Made by a program: the position numbers and the translations under genes. This document shows, in pieces, positions 42,388 through 51,056 of a stretch of DNA of 64,000 bases. Numbering within the stretch: the stretch's first letter is position 1; the number at the start of each line of letters is the position of its first letter. The stretch spans positions 2,708,176 to 2,772,175 of the forward strand of contig NZ_ARWB01000001.1 in assembly GCF_000384475.1 (NCBI RefSeq), in the 5' to 3' direction. This DNA is from Methylopila sp. M107. Its GTDB lineage: Bacteria > Pseudomonadota > Alphaproteobacteria > Rhizobiales > Methylopilaceae. A model generated the notes under the pieces. The model ran no database searches, had not been told where the DNA came from, and worked only from the letters and a program-made list of their open reading frames with translations.

Positions 42388-45300
42388 ATGGCCGACGGTC
42401 TCATGACGGACGAACTCTCGGAAATCGAAGCGGCGTCCGGCGACGAGACGCTGCTCGGCGCGGAAGCTGCGGGCCGTCCGGCCTTCGCGGTCGACGCCGA
42501 CGGCGAGATCGTCTGGGCCGGCGACGCCGCCTTCGGACTGATCGCGACCGGCGAGCTCGACGCCGCGACGCGCCGCACGCTCGCGCGCATGGCGGCCTCC
42601 GGCGCGGGCGGCCTGCTGCGCCTGAAGCTCGGCGACGCCGGCGCCCGCCCGCTGCTGTTCCAGGCGCGGCCGATTGATCGGCCCGGCGCCGGGCCGCTGC
42701 TGGGCCTTGCGGGGCTGGCGCCTGCGCCGGCCGCGCCCGCCGTCGCCAGTCCCACGGCGCCGCCCGTCGCGTCCGCGGAAGAGGCGCCGCCCGCCCGCGA
42801 CGTCGCGGCCGAAGAGGGCGCCAAACCCGATGGTCCTGCCGAAGAGGCCGCGGTGCGGCTCCTCGCCCGGCAGGAGGCTGAAGACCTGTCCCCTGAAGAA
42901 TTGGCCCCCGACGATCTGGGCCGCGACGATCTGGCCGCAGAAGCCAAAGAGCCCGAAAACACGGCGCCCGAAGCGCAGGTCTTAGAAGCTCCGACCCGGG
43001 AAGACCTGACACCGAAAGACCTGACGCCGGAAGACTTGGACCCGGCCCCCGAAAGCCAAGACCCCGTCGCGGCGGAAGCGGTCGAGCCGGAGGCCGCAGA
43101 CGCCCCGGTCGTCACCTCCGTCGCGCCGGGCGTCTTCGACGAGGACCGCCCGCCCGATCCCCGACGCGACTTCGGTCCGCTGCGCGCCGAACCCGGTGCG
43201 GCGCCAGCCTTGCGCGAGGCCGCCGCCGAACCGTTCCGCTTCGCCTTCGAGACCGACGCCGCCGCCCGCCTCACGCTGCTTTCGCCCGAGCTCGAGCGCG
43301 CCGTCGGGCCGAACGCGTCGGCCTCCGTCGGCAGGCCGTGGCGCGACGTCGCGGCGGATCTCGGGCTTGACCCCGAGGGCGCGGTGGAGGCCGCGCTCGC
43401 GCGGCGCGGCGCCTGGAGCGACATCGACATTCTCTGGCCCGTCGACGACGGCCGCCGCCTGCCGCTCAGTCTGTCAGCGCTACCGATGTTCGACCGCGGC
43501 CGGTCCTTCGTCGGGTTCCGCGGCCTTGGGCGTTCCGTGGGCGAACCGTTTGCGCCGACCGAGCGCGACGCCTCGGAAGCGCCCGCCGTCGCCGAGGAGG
43601 CCGCGCCGGTCGCGGACGCGGCGCCGGAACCGGTCGATGTCTCCGTCGAACCCGAGGCGCCGGCCGCGGACGAAACGATCGATCTCGCATCTCCCAAGCC
43701 GGAGGCGCGGCCCGAGCCGCCGATCCTGGTCGAAATCGCGCCCGAGCAGCCCGTCTTCGCCGGCAATGTCGTGGCGCTCCGCGACGCGCCGCTGCGCGAG
43801 ACGCCGCCGCGCTTCCAGGGGCTGTCCTCGAGCGAGGAAAGCGCGTTCGACGAGATCGCCCGGCGTCTGCAGGGCCTCGGCGTCAGGGTCGGCGGGCCGG
43901 ACGATCCAGCCGTGCTCGCGCTCGAGCGCGAGACCGCCGAAGACCAGCGCGAGCTGCCCTTCGCGGCGGGGCTGGACGAGGTGCTGCGCCTGCTAGACCG
44001 CCTGCCGATCGGCGCGCTTGTGCTCCGGGGCGGCGACGTCGCGCACGCCAACCGCACGGCGCTGGAGCTGCTCGGCTGCCGCGAACTCGGCGACCTCACG
44101 GGACGCGGCGCCGACACGCTGTTCGCGGAGCCGCTGCCGCAGGACCGGGACGCGCCCGCCGGCGTCATGCGGCTGATCGCGGCGAATGGCGGCGAGGTCG
44201 AGGTCGAGGCGCGGCTCTCCGCCATCGCCTGGGGCGGCGCGCCCGCGACGCTGGTGACGCTGCGTCGACCGGAAGGCGCGGTCGCGGCCGCCAAGGAAAC
44301 CGAGCGGCGCGAGCGCGAACTCTCGGCCGTGCTCGACGTCGCGGCCGACGGCGTCTTCACGCTCGACGGGTCGGGCCGGATCCTGTCGGTCAACCGCCGC
44401 GCCGAGGCGCTGTTCGGGTTCGACGGGCGCGAGGTCCAGGGCAGCCTGTTCACGCTGTCGCTCGCGCCCGAAAGCCGCCGCGCCGCCTTCGACCGGCTCG
44501 ACGCGCTCGGCGCCGACGACGCCCAGCCGGACGGCGGCGCCGAGGTGCTCGGCCTGTCGCGCCATGGCGGATCGCTGCCGCTGCTCATGACGATCGGACG
44601 GATCGCGGGCGGCGAGGGCGACCGGTTCTGCGCGGTGCTGCGCGACATCGGCCCGTGGAAGCGCGCCGAGGAAGAGCTGATCGCCGCGCGCCGGCAGGCC
44701 GAGCGGGCGAACGCGCAGAAATCGGAGTTCCTGGCCAAGGTCGGCCACGAGATCCGCACGCCGCTCAACGCCATCATCGGATTCGCCGAGGTGATGATGG
44801 AGGAGCGCCTCGGGCCGATCGGCAGCCCGCGCTACAAGGACTACCTCAAGGACATCCACACCTCCGGCGGCCACCTGGTGAAGATGGTCGACGACCTTCT
44901 GGACATCTCGCGGATCGAGACCGGCAAGCTGAAGCTCGACTTCGTCGCCGTCGACCTCAACGAGATCGCGAGCCAGGCGGCGGCGCTGCTGCAGCCGCAG
45001 GCGAACCGCGACCGGGTGATCATCCGCACCTCGCTCGCGCGCGGCCTGCCGCATGTGCTGGCCGACCGGCGCTCCGTCCGCCAGATCATGACGAACCTCG
45101 CGGCCAACGCCGTGAAGCTCTCCCGCCCCGGCGGACAGGTGATCGTCGCGACCGCGTTCGGCGATGCGGGGCAGGCCGTGTTCCGGGTGCGCGACGCCGG
45201 CGCCGGCATGTCCAAGCAGGAGATCGCGCGCGCCTTCGAGCCGTTCCGCCCGCTCGCGGTCGCGGACAACGACACCGGCTTCGGGCTCGGCCTGCCGCTC

Positions 45301-45411
45301 ACCCGCGCGCTCGCGGAAGCCAACGAAGCCGCGCTCGCGCTGCAGAGCGAGGTCGGGCAGGGCACGCTCGCGGAAGTGACGTTTCCCGCCTCGCGCGTGC
45401 TGGCGGGGTAA
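42388..45411 (+). CDS. PdhS/DivJ-like PAS-containing sensor histidine kinase
   Basis: 1007 aa from the ATG at 42388, preceded by GGAGGAG. A PAS-like N-terminal part (1-110) leads to a long acidic Pro-rich linker with DLTPKDLTPEDLD-type motifs (about 115-290), further PAS-like domains (about 290-370 and 545-750), a HisKA domain with phospho-acceptor His787 in VGHEIRTPLNAI, and a HATPase domain with NLAANAVKLSRPGG, DAGAGM and GFGLGLPL. No membrane segments, so cytoplasmic. The C-terminal half resembles PdhS/DivJ/PleC kinases acting on DivK in the CtrA cell-cycle pathway; partner inferred. Confidence 0.88.
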   Translation: MADGLMTDELSEIEAASGDETLLGAEAAGRPAFAVDADGEIVWAGDAAFGLIATGELDAATRRTLARMAASGAGGLLRLKLGDAGARPLLFQARPIDRPGAGPLLGLAGLAPAPAAPAVASPTAPPVASAEEAPPARDVAAEEGAKPDGPAEEAAVRLLARQEAEDLSPEELAPDDLGRDDLAAEAKEPENTAPEAQVLEAPTREDLTPKDLTPEDLDPAPESQDPVAAEAVEPEAADAPVVTSVAPGVFDEDRPPDPRRDFGPLRAEPGAAPALREAAAEPFRFAFETDAAARLTLLSPELERAVGPNASASVGRPWRDVAADLGLDPEGAVEAALARRGAWSDIDILWPVDDGRRLPLSLSALPMFDRGRSFVGFRGLGRSVGEPFAPTERDASEAPAVAEEAAPVADAAPEPVDVSVEPEAPAADETIDLASPKPEARPEPPILVEIAPEQPVFAGNVVALRDAPLRETPPRFQGLSSSEESAFDEIARRLQGLGVRVGGPDDPAVLALERETAEDQRELPFAAGLDEVLRLLDRLPIGALVLRGGDVAHANRTALELLGCRELGDLTGRGADTLFAEPLPQDRDAPAGVMRLIAANGGEVEVEARLSAIAWGGAPATLVTLRRPEGAVAAAKETERRERELSAVLDVAADGVFTLDGSGRILSVNRRAEALFGFDGREVQGSLFTLSLAPESRRAAFDRLDALGADDAQPDGGAEVLGLSRHGGSLPLLMTIGRIAGGEGDRFCAVLRDIGPWKRAEEELIAARRQAERANAQKSEFLAKVGHEIRTPLNAIIGFAEVMMEERLGPIGSPRYKDYLKDIHTSGGHLVKMVDDLLDISRIETGKLKLDFVAVDLNEIASQAAALLQPQANRDRVIIRTSLARGLPHVLADRRSVRQIMTNLAANAVKLSRPGGQVIVATAFGDAGQAVFRVRDAGAGMSKQEIARAFEPFRPLAVADNDTGFGLGLPLTRALAEANEAALALQSEVGQGTLAEVTFPASRVLAG

Positions 45412-45421
45412 CTCATCTGTC

Positions 45422-45560
45422 CCCCTCCCCCTTGCGGGGAGGGGCTAGGGGGGGGGGTGGTACAGAATTCGGCTAACACGCCGAAGCTGCTCTACGACGG
45501 ACCGGGGCGCTTCATCCTGAGGGACCCCCACCCCTAACCCCTCCCCGCAAGGGGGAGGGG
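45422..45560. repeat. intergenic palindromic repeat, family A, copy 3
   Basis: Same arms as copy 1 with a few substitutions in the left arm (GGGGCTAGGGGGGGGGG) and the core GCTGCTCTACGACGG, CGCTTCATCCTGAGGG. Lies between the kinase and a convergent flavin-reductase gene. Confidence 0.9.
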
Positions 45561-45576
45561 AACACGAAAGGGCGCC

Positions 45577-46080
45577 TCACCCCGCCGAGAACGGCCGATA
45601 CGTCCGCCGATGATACGCAAGCCCGTCGCGCGGCGGCTCGGCGTAGGCGATGGCGTCGATTTCGACGAACAGCGCCGCGTGGGTGCCGACCATGGTCGAG
45701 CTGACGATGCGGCCGTCGAACGCTGCGACCGAGCCCTTCAGCACCGGCGCTCCGCTCTTGAGCGTCTCCCATTCGCCGAGATCGAACCGGCCGTCGTCGA
45801 CTCCGCCGGAAGGACGCGAAAACGCCCGCGCGAGGGCCTCGTCGCCGGCCGAGAGCGTGTTGACCGCGAGCCTGCGGTTCTCGATCGCGAGCTTGTGGGC
45901 GCGGCTCCAGACGTTGAGGCAGACCAGCAGCGTCGGCGGCTCGTCGGTGAGGCTCGCGATCGAGGTCGCGGTCGCGCCGTGCCGGCCGGCGGGACCGTCG
46001 GTCGTCACCACGAACACGGTCGCGGCGACGCGCGACATCGCCTCGCGAAAGCGCTCGGCGGCGGGGGATAGGGTGGGCAA
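45577..46080 (-). CDS. flavin reductase family protein
   Basis: 167 aa. The flavin-reductase-like (split beta-barrel) domain: RFREAMSRVAATVFVVTTDGPAGRHGATATSIASLTDEPPTLLVCLNVWSRAHKLAIENRRLAVNTLS, then KGSVAAFDGRIVSSTMVGTHAALFVEIDAI. These supply reduced FMN to a two-component monooxygenase such as HpaB or RutA. No partner oxygenase is nearby. The C-terminus lies directly beside the repeat. Confidence 0.9.
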   Translation of the reverse strand: MPTLSPAAERFREAMSRVAATVFVVTTDGPAGRHGATATSIASLTDEPPTLLVCLNVWSRAHKLAIENRRLAVNTLSAGDEALARAFSRPSGGVDDGRFDLGEWETLKSGAPVLKGSVAAFDGRIVSSTMVGTHAALFVEIDAIAYAEPPRDGLAYHRRTYRPFSAG

Positions 46081-46147
46081 TCGGAACTCGCAGAAAAGGA
46101 GGCGTTGCGCGTTCTAGCGCATGGGCGTTTCCAGCGAAACCATCGCC

Positions 46148-46242
46148 GTCATGCCCGCGTCTTCACGCGGGTATCCACGACTTGATCGTAGAGTTCCACG
46201 CTTTCAGTAAGTCGTGGATGCCCGGCTCCGCCGGGCATGACG
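46148..46242. repeat. intergenic palindromic repeat, family F, copy 2
   Basis: GTCATGCCCG at the left end and CGGGCATGAC at the right, with inner TATCCACGACTTGATCGTAG and GTCGTGGATGCCCGGCTCCG. Shares arms with the copy at 18762-18853, but its left arm is diverged. Directly downstream of fbpB. Confidence 0.85.
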
Positions 46243-46246
46243 GCGC

Positions 46247-47974
46247 TTATTCTGTAGTGACTTGGCGCGTTTCGGCGGCTGGGAATGGCAAATCCTTGGC
46301 CGCTCGATCCGTCGCCCCGATCCGCGACAGCAAGATCACCGGGATCACCCCCACCGCCACGATGATCAGCGCCGCCACCGCGCCGTCCTCATAGGTTCCG
46401 CGCGCCGCTTCCGCGTAAAGGTGGGTCGCGAGCGTCTCGAAATTGAGCGGGCGGATCAGCAGCGTCGCCGGCAGCTCCTTCATCACGTCGACGAAGACCA
46501 GGATCGCCGCCGCCGCGATCGCGCCGCGCGCAAGCGGCAGGTGGATCTTTCGGAACGCGGCGCCGGCCGTGTCGCCGAGCGTGCGCGCCGCGCCGTCGAG
46601 CGCGAGCGGCGCGCGGGCGAAGCCGGCTTCCGCGCCGCCGACCCCGATCGCAAGGAAGCGCACCGTGTAGGCGACGATCAGAGCCGCGCCGGACCCGATC
46701 ATCACGAGACCGGTGGCGACGCCGACCGCCGAGCCCGCCGACGCGAAGAGGCCGTCGAGCGCGGCTATGGGGCCCAGAAGGCCGATCACCACCACGGTGC
46801 CGGGCGCGGCGTAGCCGATCGAGGCGACGCGGGCGAGCAGCGGGGCCGGGCCGTTCGGCCGCAGCCGCGCCGCATAGGCCGCGACGGCGCCGAGCAGCAC
46901 GACCACGAGGGTCGCGAGCGCGGCGATCGTCACGGTGTTCAGGACCTCGCGCAGGATGGGGCCGGAGAGGCCGGCGAAGTTCAGGCGCTTCGCCGCTTCG
47001 TTCGCGATGTGGGCGGCGGGCGCGACGAAGCCGAGCGTGACGGGGAGCAATCCGAGCCCGAGCGCCGCGATCCCGCGCCAGCCGCCGAGCCGGCGCCGCG
47101 GGGCGGGCCGCGCGCTGCGGGAGCTTGCGGCGTAGCGCTGGCCGCGCCGCGCCCAGCGTTCGACGAGGACGAGCGCGGTGACGAGGATCAGCATGGCGAG
47201 CGCGATCTGGGCGGCGCCGGCGAGGTCGGAGCGGGTGACCCAGGTCGTGTAGATCGAGACCGTGACGGTCTTGACGCCGAGGAATTCCGAAGCGCCGATG
47301 TCGTTCAGCGCCTCCATCAGCGCAAGGCTCACCCCGAGCGCGATGGCGGGCCGGGCGAGCGGCAGCGCGACCCGCCAGAACACGGCGCGCCGCGAAACGC
47401 CGAGCGTGCGCGCGGCCTCGATCAGGCTTCCCGACAGGCCGAGGAAAGTCGCCCGCACGGTGAGGTACACATATGGATATAGCACCAGCGACAGCAGCAG
47501 GATGGCGCCGCCCATGCCGCGGATGTCCGGCAAGCGGAACTGGCGCGGGCCGTCATAGCCGAGCACGGCGCGAAGCGCCGTCTGCAGCGGCCCGAGCGGG
47601 TGGGTCAGGTCGAGCCAGGCGTAGGCCGCCACATAGGTCGGGATCGCGAGCGGCAGAAGCAGCAGCCAGTCGAGCGCGCGCCGGCCCCGAAAATCATAGG
47701 CCGTGACGAGCCACGCGGAACCGCAGCCGATCGCCGCCGTCAGGATGCCGACGCCGACGAGCAGAGTCAGGCTCTCCCGCATCGCGGCGGGGAGCACATG
47801 GGCGATCAGCCCCGGCCAGCTGTCCCATGACCCGCCGAGCGCGGTGACCGCGAGCGACAGAATCGGGATCGCGGGCAGCGCCGCGATCATCGCGGCGGCG
47901 AGCGTCCAGCCGTCGATGCGGAGTTTTGGGATGGTCCGCACGTCCGCAGGCGCCGGTGTGGAGATGGGCGTCAA
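46247..47974 (-). CDS. fbpB: Fe(III) ABC transporter permease (FbpB-like)
   Basis: 575 aa with about twelve membrane helices in two fused permease halves. Each half has an EAA-type loop, for example EAARTLGVSRRAVFWRVALPLARPAI and ALDGAARTLGDTAGAAFRKIHLPLARGAI. This is the two-domain architecture of FbpB/CysT-type iron permeases. It works with the FbpA-like binding protein and FbpC-like ATPase encoded upstream on the same strand. Confidence 0.92.
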   Translation of the reverse strand: MTPISTPAPADVRTIPKLRIDGWTLAAAMIAALPAIPILSLAVTALGGSWDSWPGLIAHVLPAAMRESLTLLVGVGILTAAIGCGSAWLVTAYDFRGRRALDWLLLLPLAIPTYVAAYAWLDLTHPLGPLQTALRAVLGYDGPRQFRLPDIRGMGGAILLLSLVLYPYVYLTVRATFLGLSGSLIEAARTLGVSRRAVFWRVALPLARPAIALGVSLALMEALNDIGASEFLGVKTVTVSIYTTWVTRSDLAGAAQIALAMLILVTALVLVERWARRGQRYAASSRSARPAPRRRLGGWRGIAALGLGLLPVTLGFVAPAAHIANEAAKRLNFAGLSGPILREVLNTVTIAALATLVVVLLGAVAAYAARLRPNGPAPLLARVASIGYAAPGTVVVIGLLGPIAALDGLFASAGSAVGVATGLVMIGSGAALIVAYTVRFLAIGVGGAEAGFARAPLALDGAARTLGDTAGAAFRKIHLPLARGAIAAAAILVFVDVMKELPATLLIRPLNFETLATHLYAEAARGTYEDGAVAALIIVAVGVIPVILLSRIGATDRAAKDLPFPAAETRQVTTE

Positions 47975-48314
47975 CTGATCTCAACCGCTGCGCTGGAGTC
48001 TGGCGTTGCGGACACGGCGATGGTCCTTCTCCTTCCTCGGCGACCGGGGGAACCACGTCTGAATGCGACAATCGCCAAACCAGGAAGAAGCGCTGCGCTT
48101 TCCGCCCCCTCTCCCGCTCGCGGGAGAGGGTAAGGGTGAGGGGCCTCAGCGCCGAGGACTCGAGGGAAGAGCACTACCCAAGCGGACGGTCTCTCTCCGT
48201 ACTGTCGCGCCACGCCCCCTCATCCTTACCTTCTCCCGCAAGCGGGAGAAGGGGCGGCGACCGTCGCGCGTCAAATCCGTCCGTTCGCCCCGAATGCGGG
48301 CAGCGCCGTCCCGC
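47975..48314. other. intergenic region between fbpB and fbpA with a palindromic repeat
   Basis: About 340 bp. The family D repeat (48105-48254) fills the middle. No other gene or site is apparent, so fbpB is probably either read through from fbpA or from a promoter not recognised here. Confidence 0.5.
48105..48254. repeat. intergenic palindromic repeat, family D
   Basis: A 150-bp inverted repeat: CCCCCTCTCCCGCTCGCGGG and GTAAGGGTGAGGGGCCTCAG at the left, CCCCTCATCCTTACCTTCTC and CCGCAAGCGGGAGAAGGGG at the right. The core is unlike the other families. Confidence 0.85.
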
Positions 48315-49352
48315 CTACTGGTCGAAACCAACCTTCTCGACGAGTTGGCTCGCCTCCTTGCGGCGCTTGGCGATCTCGGTGAGCGGGGTCTTGTCGGGCG
48401 AGAGCGTCCCGAACTCGGCGATCAGCGGGTCGACCGCGGCGCCGGCCTTCACCGGATACTCGTAATTCGCCTTGGCGTAGATCGCCTGCGCCTCGTCGGA
48501 GGCGAGATATTCCAGGAACTTGACTGCCTCGGCCTTGTTCGGCGCGTGCTTCGCGACGCCTGCGCCCGAGACGTTCACCTGCGTGCCGCCATTTTCGAAA
48601 GTCGGCAAAACGACCTTGATGGCCTGCGCCCACTTCTCCTGGTCCGGCCCGCCCTTGCCGCTGCGCATCGCGCCGACATAGTAGGAGTTGGCGACGCCGA
48701 TCTCGCAGACGGCGCCCAGAATGTCCTTGGCGACGTCGCGGTCGCCGCCGGCGGCCTTGCGGGCGAGGTTCGACTTCAGGCCGGTGAGCCAGGCCTCGGC
48801 CTTCTCCGGCCCATGGTGCACGATGTAGTCGGCGATCAGCGCCACATTGTAGGGGTGCTGGCCGGCGCGGATGCAGACCTTGCCTTTCCACTTCGGGTCG
48901 GCGAGCTCCTCATATTTGAAGCTCTTCAGGTCGAGGTCCTTGGCGGCGTAGAGCACGCGGGCGCGGAGCGACAGCGCGAACCAGTGGCCCTCGGGGTCGC
49001 GCAGCTGCGCCGGCACCGCGGCTTCGAGCGCGGGGGAGGCGACCTTCTGGGTCAGGCCCTTCTCGACGAGGTCGATCAGCGCCACGAAGTCGACCGTCAT
49101 CAGCAGGTCGGCCGGCGACTTCTCGCCCTCGGCCTTGACGCGCTCGGCGAGGCCGTCCTTCAGGAACACGGTGTTGACCTTGACGCCGCTCGACTTCTCG
49201 AACCCCTCGATCAGCGGCTGGATCAGTCCGGCCTCGCGGGTGGTGTAGAGATTGACGTCGGCGGAGGCCGCCGAGGCTCCGGCGAGCATGCCAAAACCTG
49301 TCGCGGCAAGGCTTGCGATGAAAAGCGGCGCTGAGCGTCGGGCGAATGTCAC
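48315..49352 (-). CDS. fbpA: Fe(III) ABC transporter substrate-binding protein (FbpA-like)
   Basis: 345 aa with a signal peptide (cleavage near SAASADVN). The mature part begins VNLYTTREAGLIQPLIEGFEKSSGVKVNTVFLKDGLAERV and contains the paired-Tyr iron site in NSYYVGAM and R/Y positions expected of the transferrin-like class. It captures Fe(III) in the periplasm for FbpBC. An ICE-like site lies about 80 bp upstream, which suggests iron-regulated expression. Confidence 0.93.
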   Translation of the reverse strand: MTFARRSAPLFIASLAATGFGMLAGASAASADVNLYTTREAGLIQPLIEGFEKSSGVKVNTVFLKDGLAERVKAEGEKSPADLLMTVDFVALIDLVEKGLTQKVASPALEAAVPAQLRDPEGHWFALSLRARVLYAAKDLDLKSFKYEELADPKWKGKVCIRAGQHPYNVALIADYIVHHGPEKAEAWLTGLKSNLARKAAGGDRDVAKDILGAVCEIGVANSYYVGAMRSGKGGPDQEKWAQAIKVVLPTFENGGTQVNVSGAGVAKHAPNKAEAVKFLEYLASDEAQAIYAKANYEYPVKAGAAVDPLIAEFGTLSPDKTPLTEIAKRRKEASQLVEKVGFDQ

Positions 49353-49433
49353 GTCGGATCTCCCTCGAACGGCCGTCTTTCCCGCGGCCGACGAAGTCCT
49401 TCGCGGAGCGATCGTTCAAATCAAGTCCGCTAT

Positions 49434-49450
49434 ATTGGAGCTATTCCAGA
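49434..49450. promoter_or_regulatory. ICE-like (Irr) box upstream of fbpA
   Basis: ATTGGAG-CTA-TTCCAGA follows the variant ICE consensus TTTGGAANNNTTCCAAA with mismatches only in the outer positions and one arm base; the TGGA/TCCA core is symmetric. Confidence 0.5.
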
Positions 49451-49513
49451 CTATCCGGCGTTCGCGCGCGTGGAGGGGCGTTCTAGACCCGCGATCCCAA
49501 GATTATCAGAGCG

Positions 49514-50563
49514 TCACGGGACCTTGGGGAAGACCAGGCCGTCATCCGGACTGACGCAGATGTGAACGACGTCGCCGATCCGCGCGTCGCCGCCGCTCGC
49601 GCTTCTCGCGCGGACCGGCCGCTCGACGCCCTCGACGCCGATCGTCAGCTCATAGGCCGCGCCGACATAGCTGCGCGACAGCAGCCGCGCCGCGACGCCC
49701 TCGCCGGGCGCGACGAGCCGCACGTCCGGGGCCCGCACGAAAACCGAAACCTCGTCGCCCTCGCCAAGTCCCGCGGGCGCCGCGAAGCGGCCGAGCGGCG
49801 TCTCGACATGGCCGTTGACGCGCCGCCCCGGCGTTTCGGTCGCTGCGGCGAAAAAGTCCGCCGCCTCGCGGCTCGCGGGGCGCTCATAGAGATCCTGCGG
49901 CCGGCCGATCTGCACGAGCGCGCCGGCGCGCATCAGCGCCACGCGGTCGCCGCTCGCCATCGCCTCCTGCGGATCATGGGTGACGAGAATCGCGCTGGCC
50001 CCGAGCTCCCGCACGAGCGCGAGCGTGCGGGCGCGCACCTGTTCGCCCAGCCTGCGGTCGAGGTTCGAGAACGGCTCGTCGAGCAGCAGCACGGATGGCT
50101 TCGGCGCCAGCGCCCGGGCGAGCGCGACGCGCTGCTGCTCGCCGCCCGAGAGCATATGCGGGTATCGGTCGCCGAACGCCCCGAGGCCCACGCGCTCCAG
50201 CATCTCGTGGGCGATCTGCTCCGCGGCCGTGGCGGATAGGCCCCTCAGCCCGTAGCGGACGTTGCGCGCGACGGTGAGGTGCGGAAACAGCGCGTAGTCC
50301 TGGAAGATGAAGCCGACGCCCCTTCGCTCCGGCTCGACGAAGCCGGACGGGCCGGACACAAGCGCGCCGCCGATCGAGATGTGTCCGCCGTCCGGCCGTT
50401 CGAGACCGGCGATCAGCCGAAGCAGCGTGGATTTTCCGCAGCCCGACGCCCCGACGAGGCTGACGATCTCGCCGGCCTCCACCACGAGCGACACTTCGCG
50501 CACGACGGCGCGGCCGTCGAAGACTTTTGTGACGCTTTCCAGCGTGACGGCGTCCCCGCTCAT
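49514..50563 (-). CDS. fbpC: Fe(III) ABC transporter ATP-binding protein (FbpC-like)
   Basis: 349 aa. Walker A GASGCGKST, Q-loop FIFQDYALFPHLTV, ABC signature LSGGEQQRVALARALA, Walker B LLLDEPFSNLD and switch THDPQEA are intact, followed by a TOBE-type C-terminal domain. It powers the fbp uptake system. Transcribed in the order C, A, B with a 161-bp gap before fbpA, in which the ICE-like site lies. Confidence 0.93.
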   Translation of the reverse strand: MSGDAVTLESVTKVFDGRAVVREVSLVVEAGEIVSLVGASGCGKSTLLRLIAGLERPDGGHISIGGALVSGPSGFVEPERRGVGFIFQDYALFPHLTVARNVRYGLRGLSATAAEQIAHEMLERVGLGAFGDRYPHMLSGGEQQRVALARALAPKPSVLLLDEPFSNLDRRLGEQVRARTLALVRELGASAILVTHDPQEAMASGDRVALMRAGALVQIGRPQDLYERPASREAADFFAAATETPGRRVNGHVETPLGRFAAPAGLGEGDEVSVFVRAPDVRLVAPGEGVAARLLSRSYVGAAYELTIGVEGVERPVRARSASGGDARIGDVVHICVSPDDGLVFPKVP

Positions 50564-50647
50564 CGCATCCTTTCATGCGCTCCGGCATGGCCGGGGTCAC
50601 GCTTGCGTCCTATCTCGGTCGGACGACGCGAGACGGAAGCCGACCTC

Positions 50648-50884
50648 ATGCAGACCTTTTTCGTCCAGATCAAATGCGAACTCGGCCGCACCTACGAGGT
50701 GGCGCAGGCGATCGCCGATCAGGAAAAGCATTCCGAGATCTATTCGACAGCCGGCGAGTTCGACCTGATCGTGAAGTATCACGTCGAGGACGGCGTCGAC
50801 GTCGGCCATTTCGTGGGCCGGACGGCGCAGAGCGTTCCGGGCGTGCGGGATACGTATACGCTGATCACGTTCAAGGCGTTTTGA
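50648..50884 (+). CDS. stand-alone Lrp/AsnC ligand-binding (RAM) domain protein
   Basis: 78 aa from the ATG at 50648. It is only the effector-binding half of an Lrp/AsnC regulator (VQIKCELGRTYEVAQAIADQEKHSEIYSTAGEFDLIVKYHVEDG...VRDTYTLITFKAF) without an HTH. Such proteins may modulate full-length paralogues or bind amino acids. Divergent from fbpC. Confidence 0.9.
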   Translation: MQTFFVQIKCELGRTYEVAQAIADQEKHSEIYSTAGEFDLIVKYHVEDGVDVGHFVGRTAQSVPGVRDTYTLITFKAF

Positions 50885-50895
50885 GGCGCGGCCTC

Positions 50896-51056
50896 GGATC
50901 CTTCTCCGCGCAGCGGGGGAGGGGGACCATGCGAAGCATGGTGGAGGGGGCGACGCTTCCGAATGAGGCTCGAACCGAGACACCGGCCCCCTACGCCCCG
51001 CCCCCTCCACCGCTTCGCGGTCCCCCTCCCCCGTGCGTTCCGCACGGAGGAGGATC
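50896..51056. repeat. intergenic palindromic repeat, family B, copy 2
   Basis: GGATCCTTCTCCGCGCAGCG at the left and CACGGAGGAGGATC at the right, with inner GGTGGAGGGGGCG and CGCCCCCTCCACCG; same design as 27458-27620. It overlaps the 3' end of the acyl-CoA synthetase gene and supplies its last codons. Confidence 0.88.

Noticed and set aside
42213..44777. 854-codon minus-strand frame inside the kinase gene
   Set aside because: Antisense shadow of the histidine kinase in high-GC DNA; Ser/Ala/Arg-rich, no domain.
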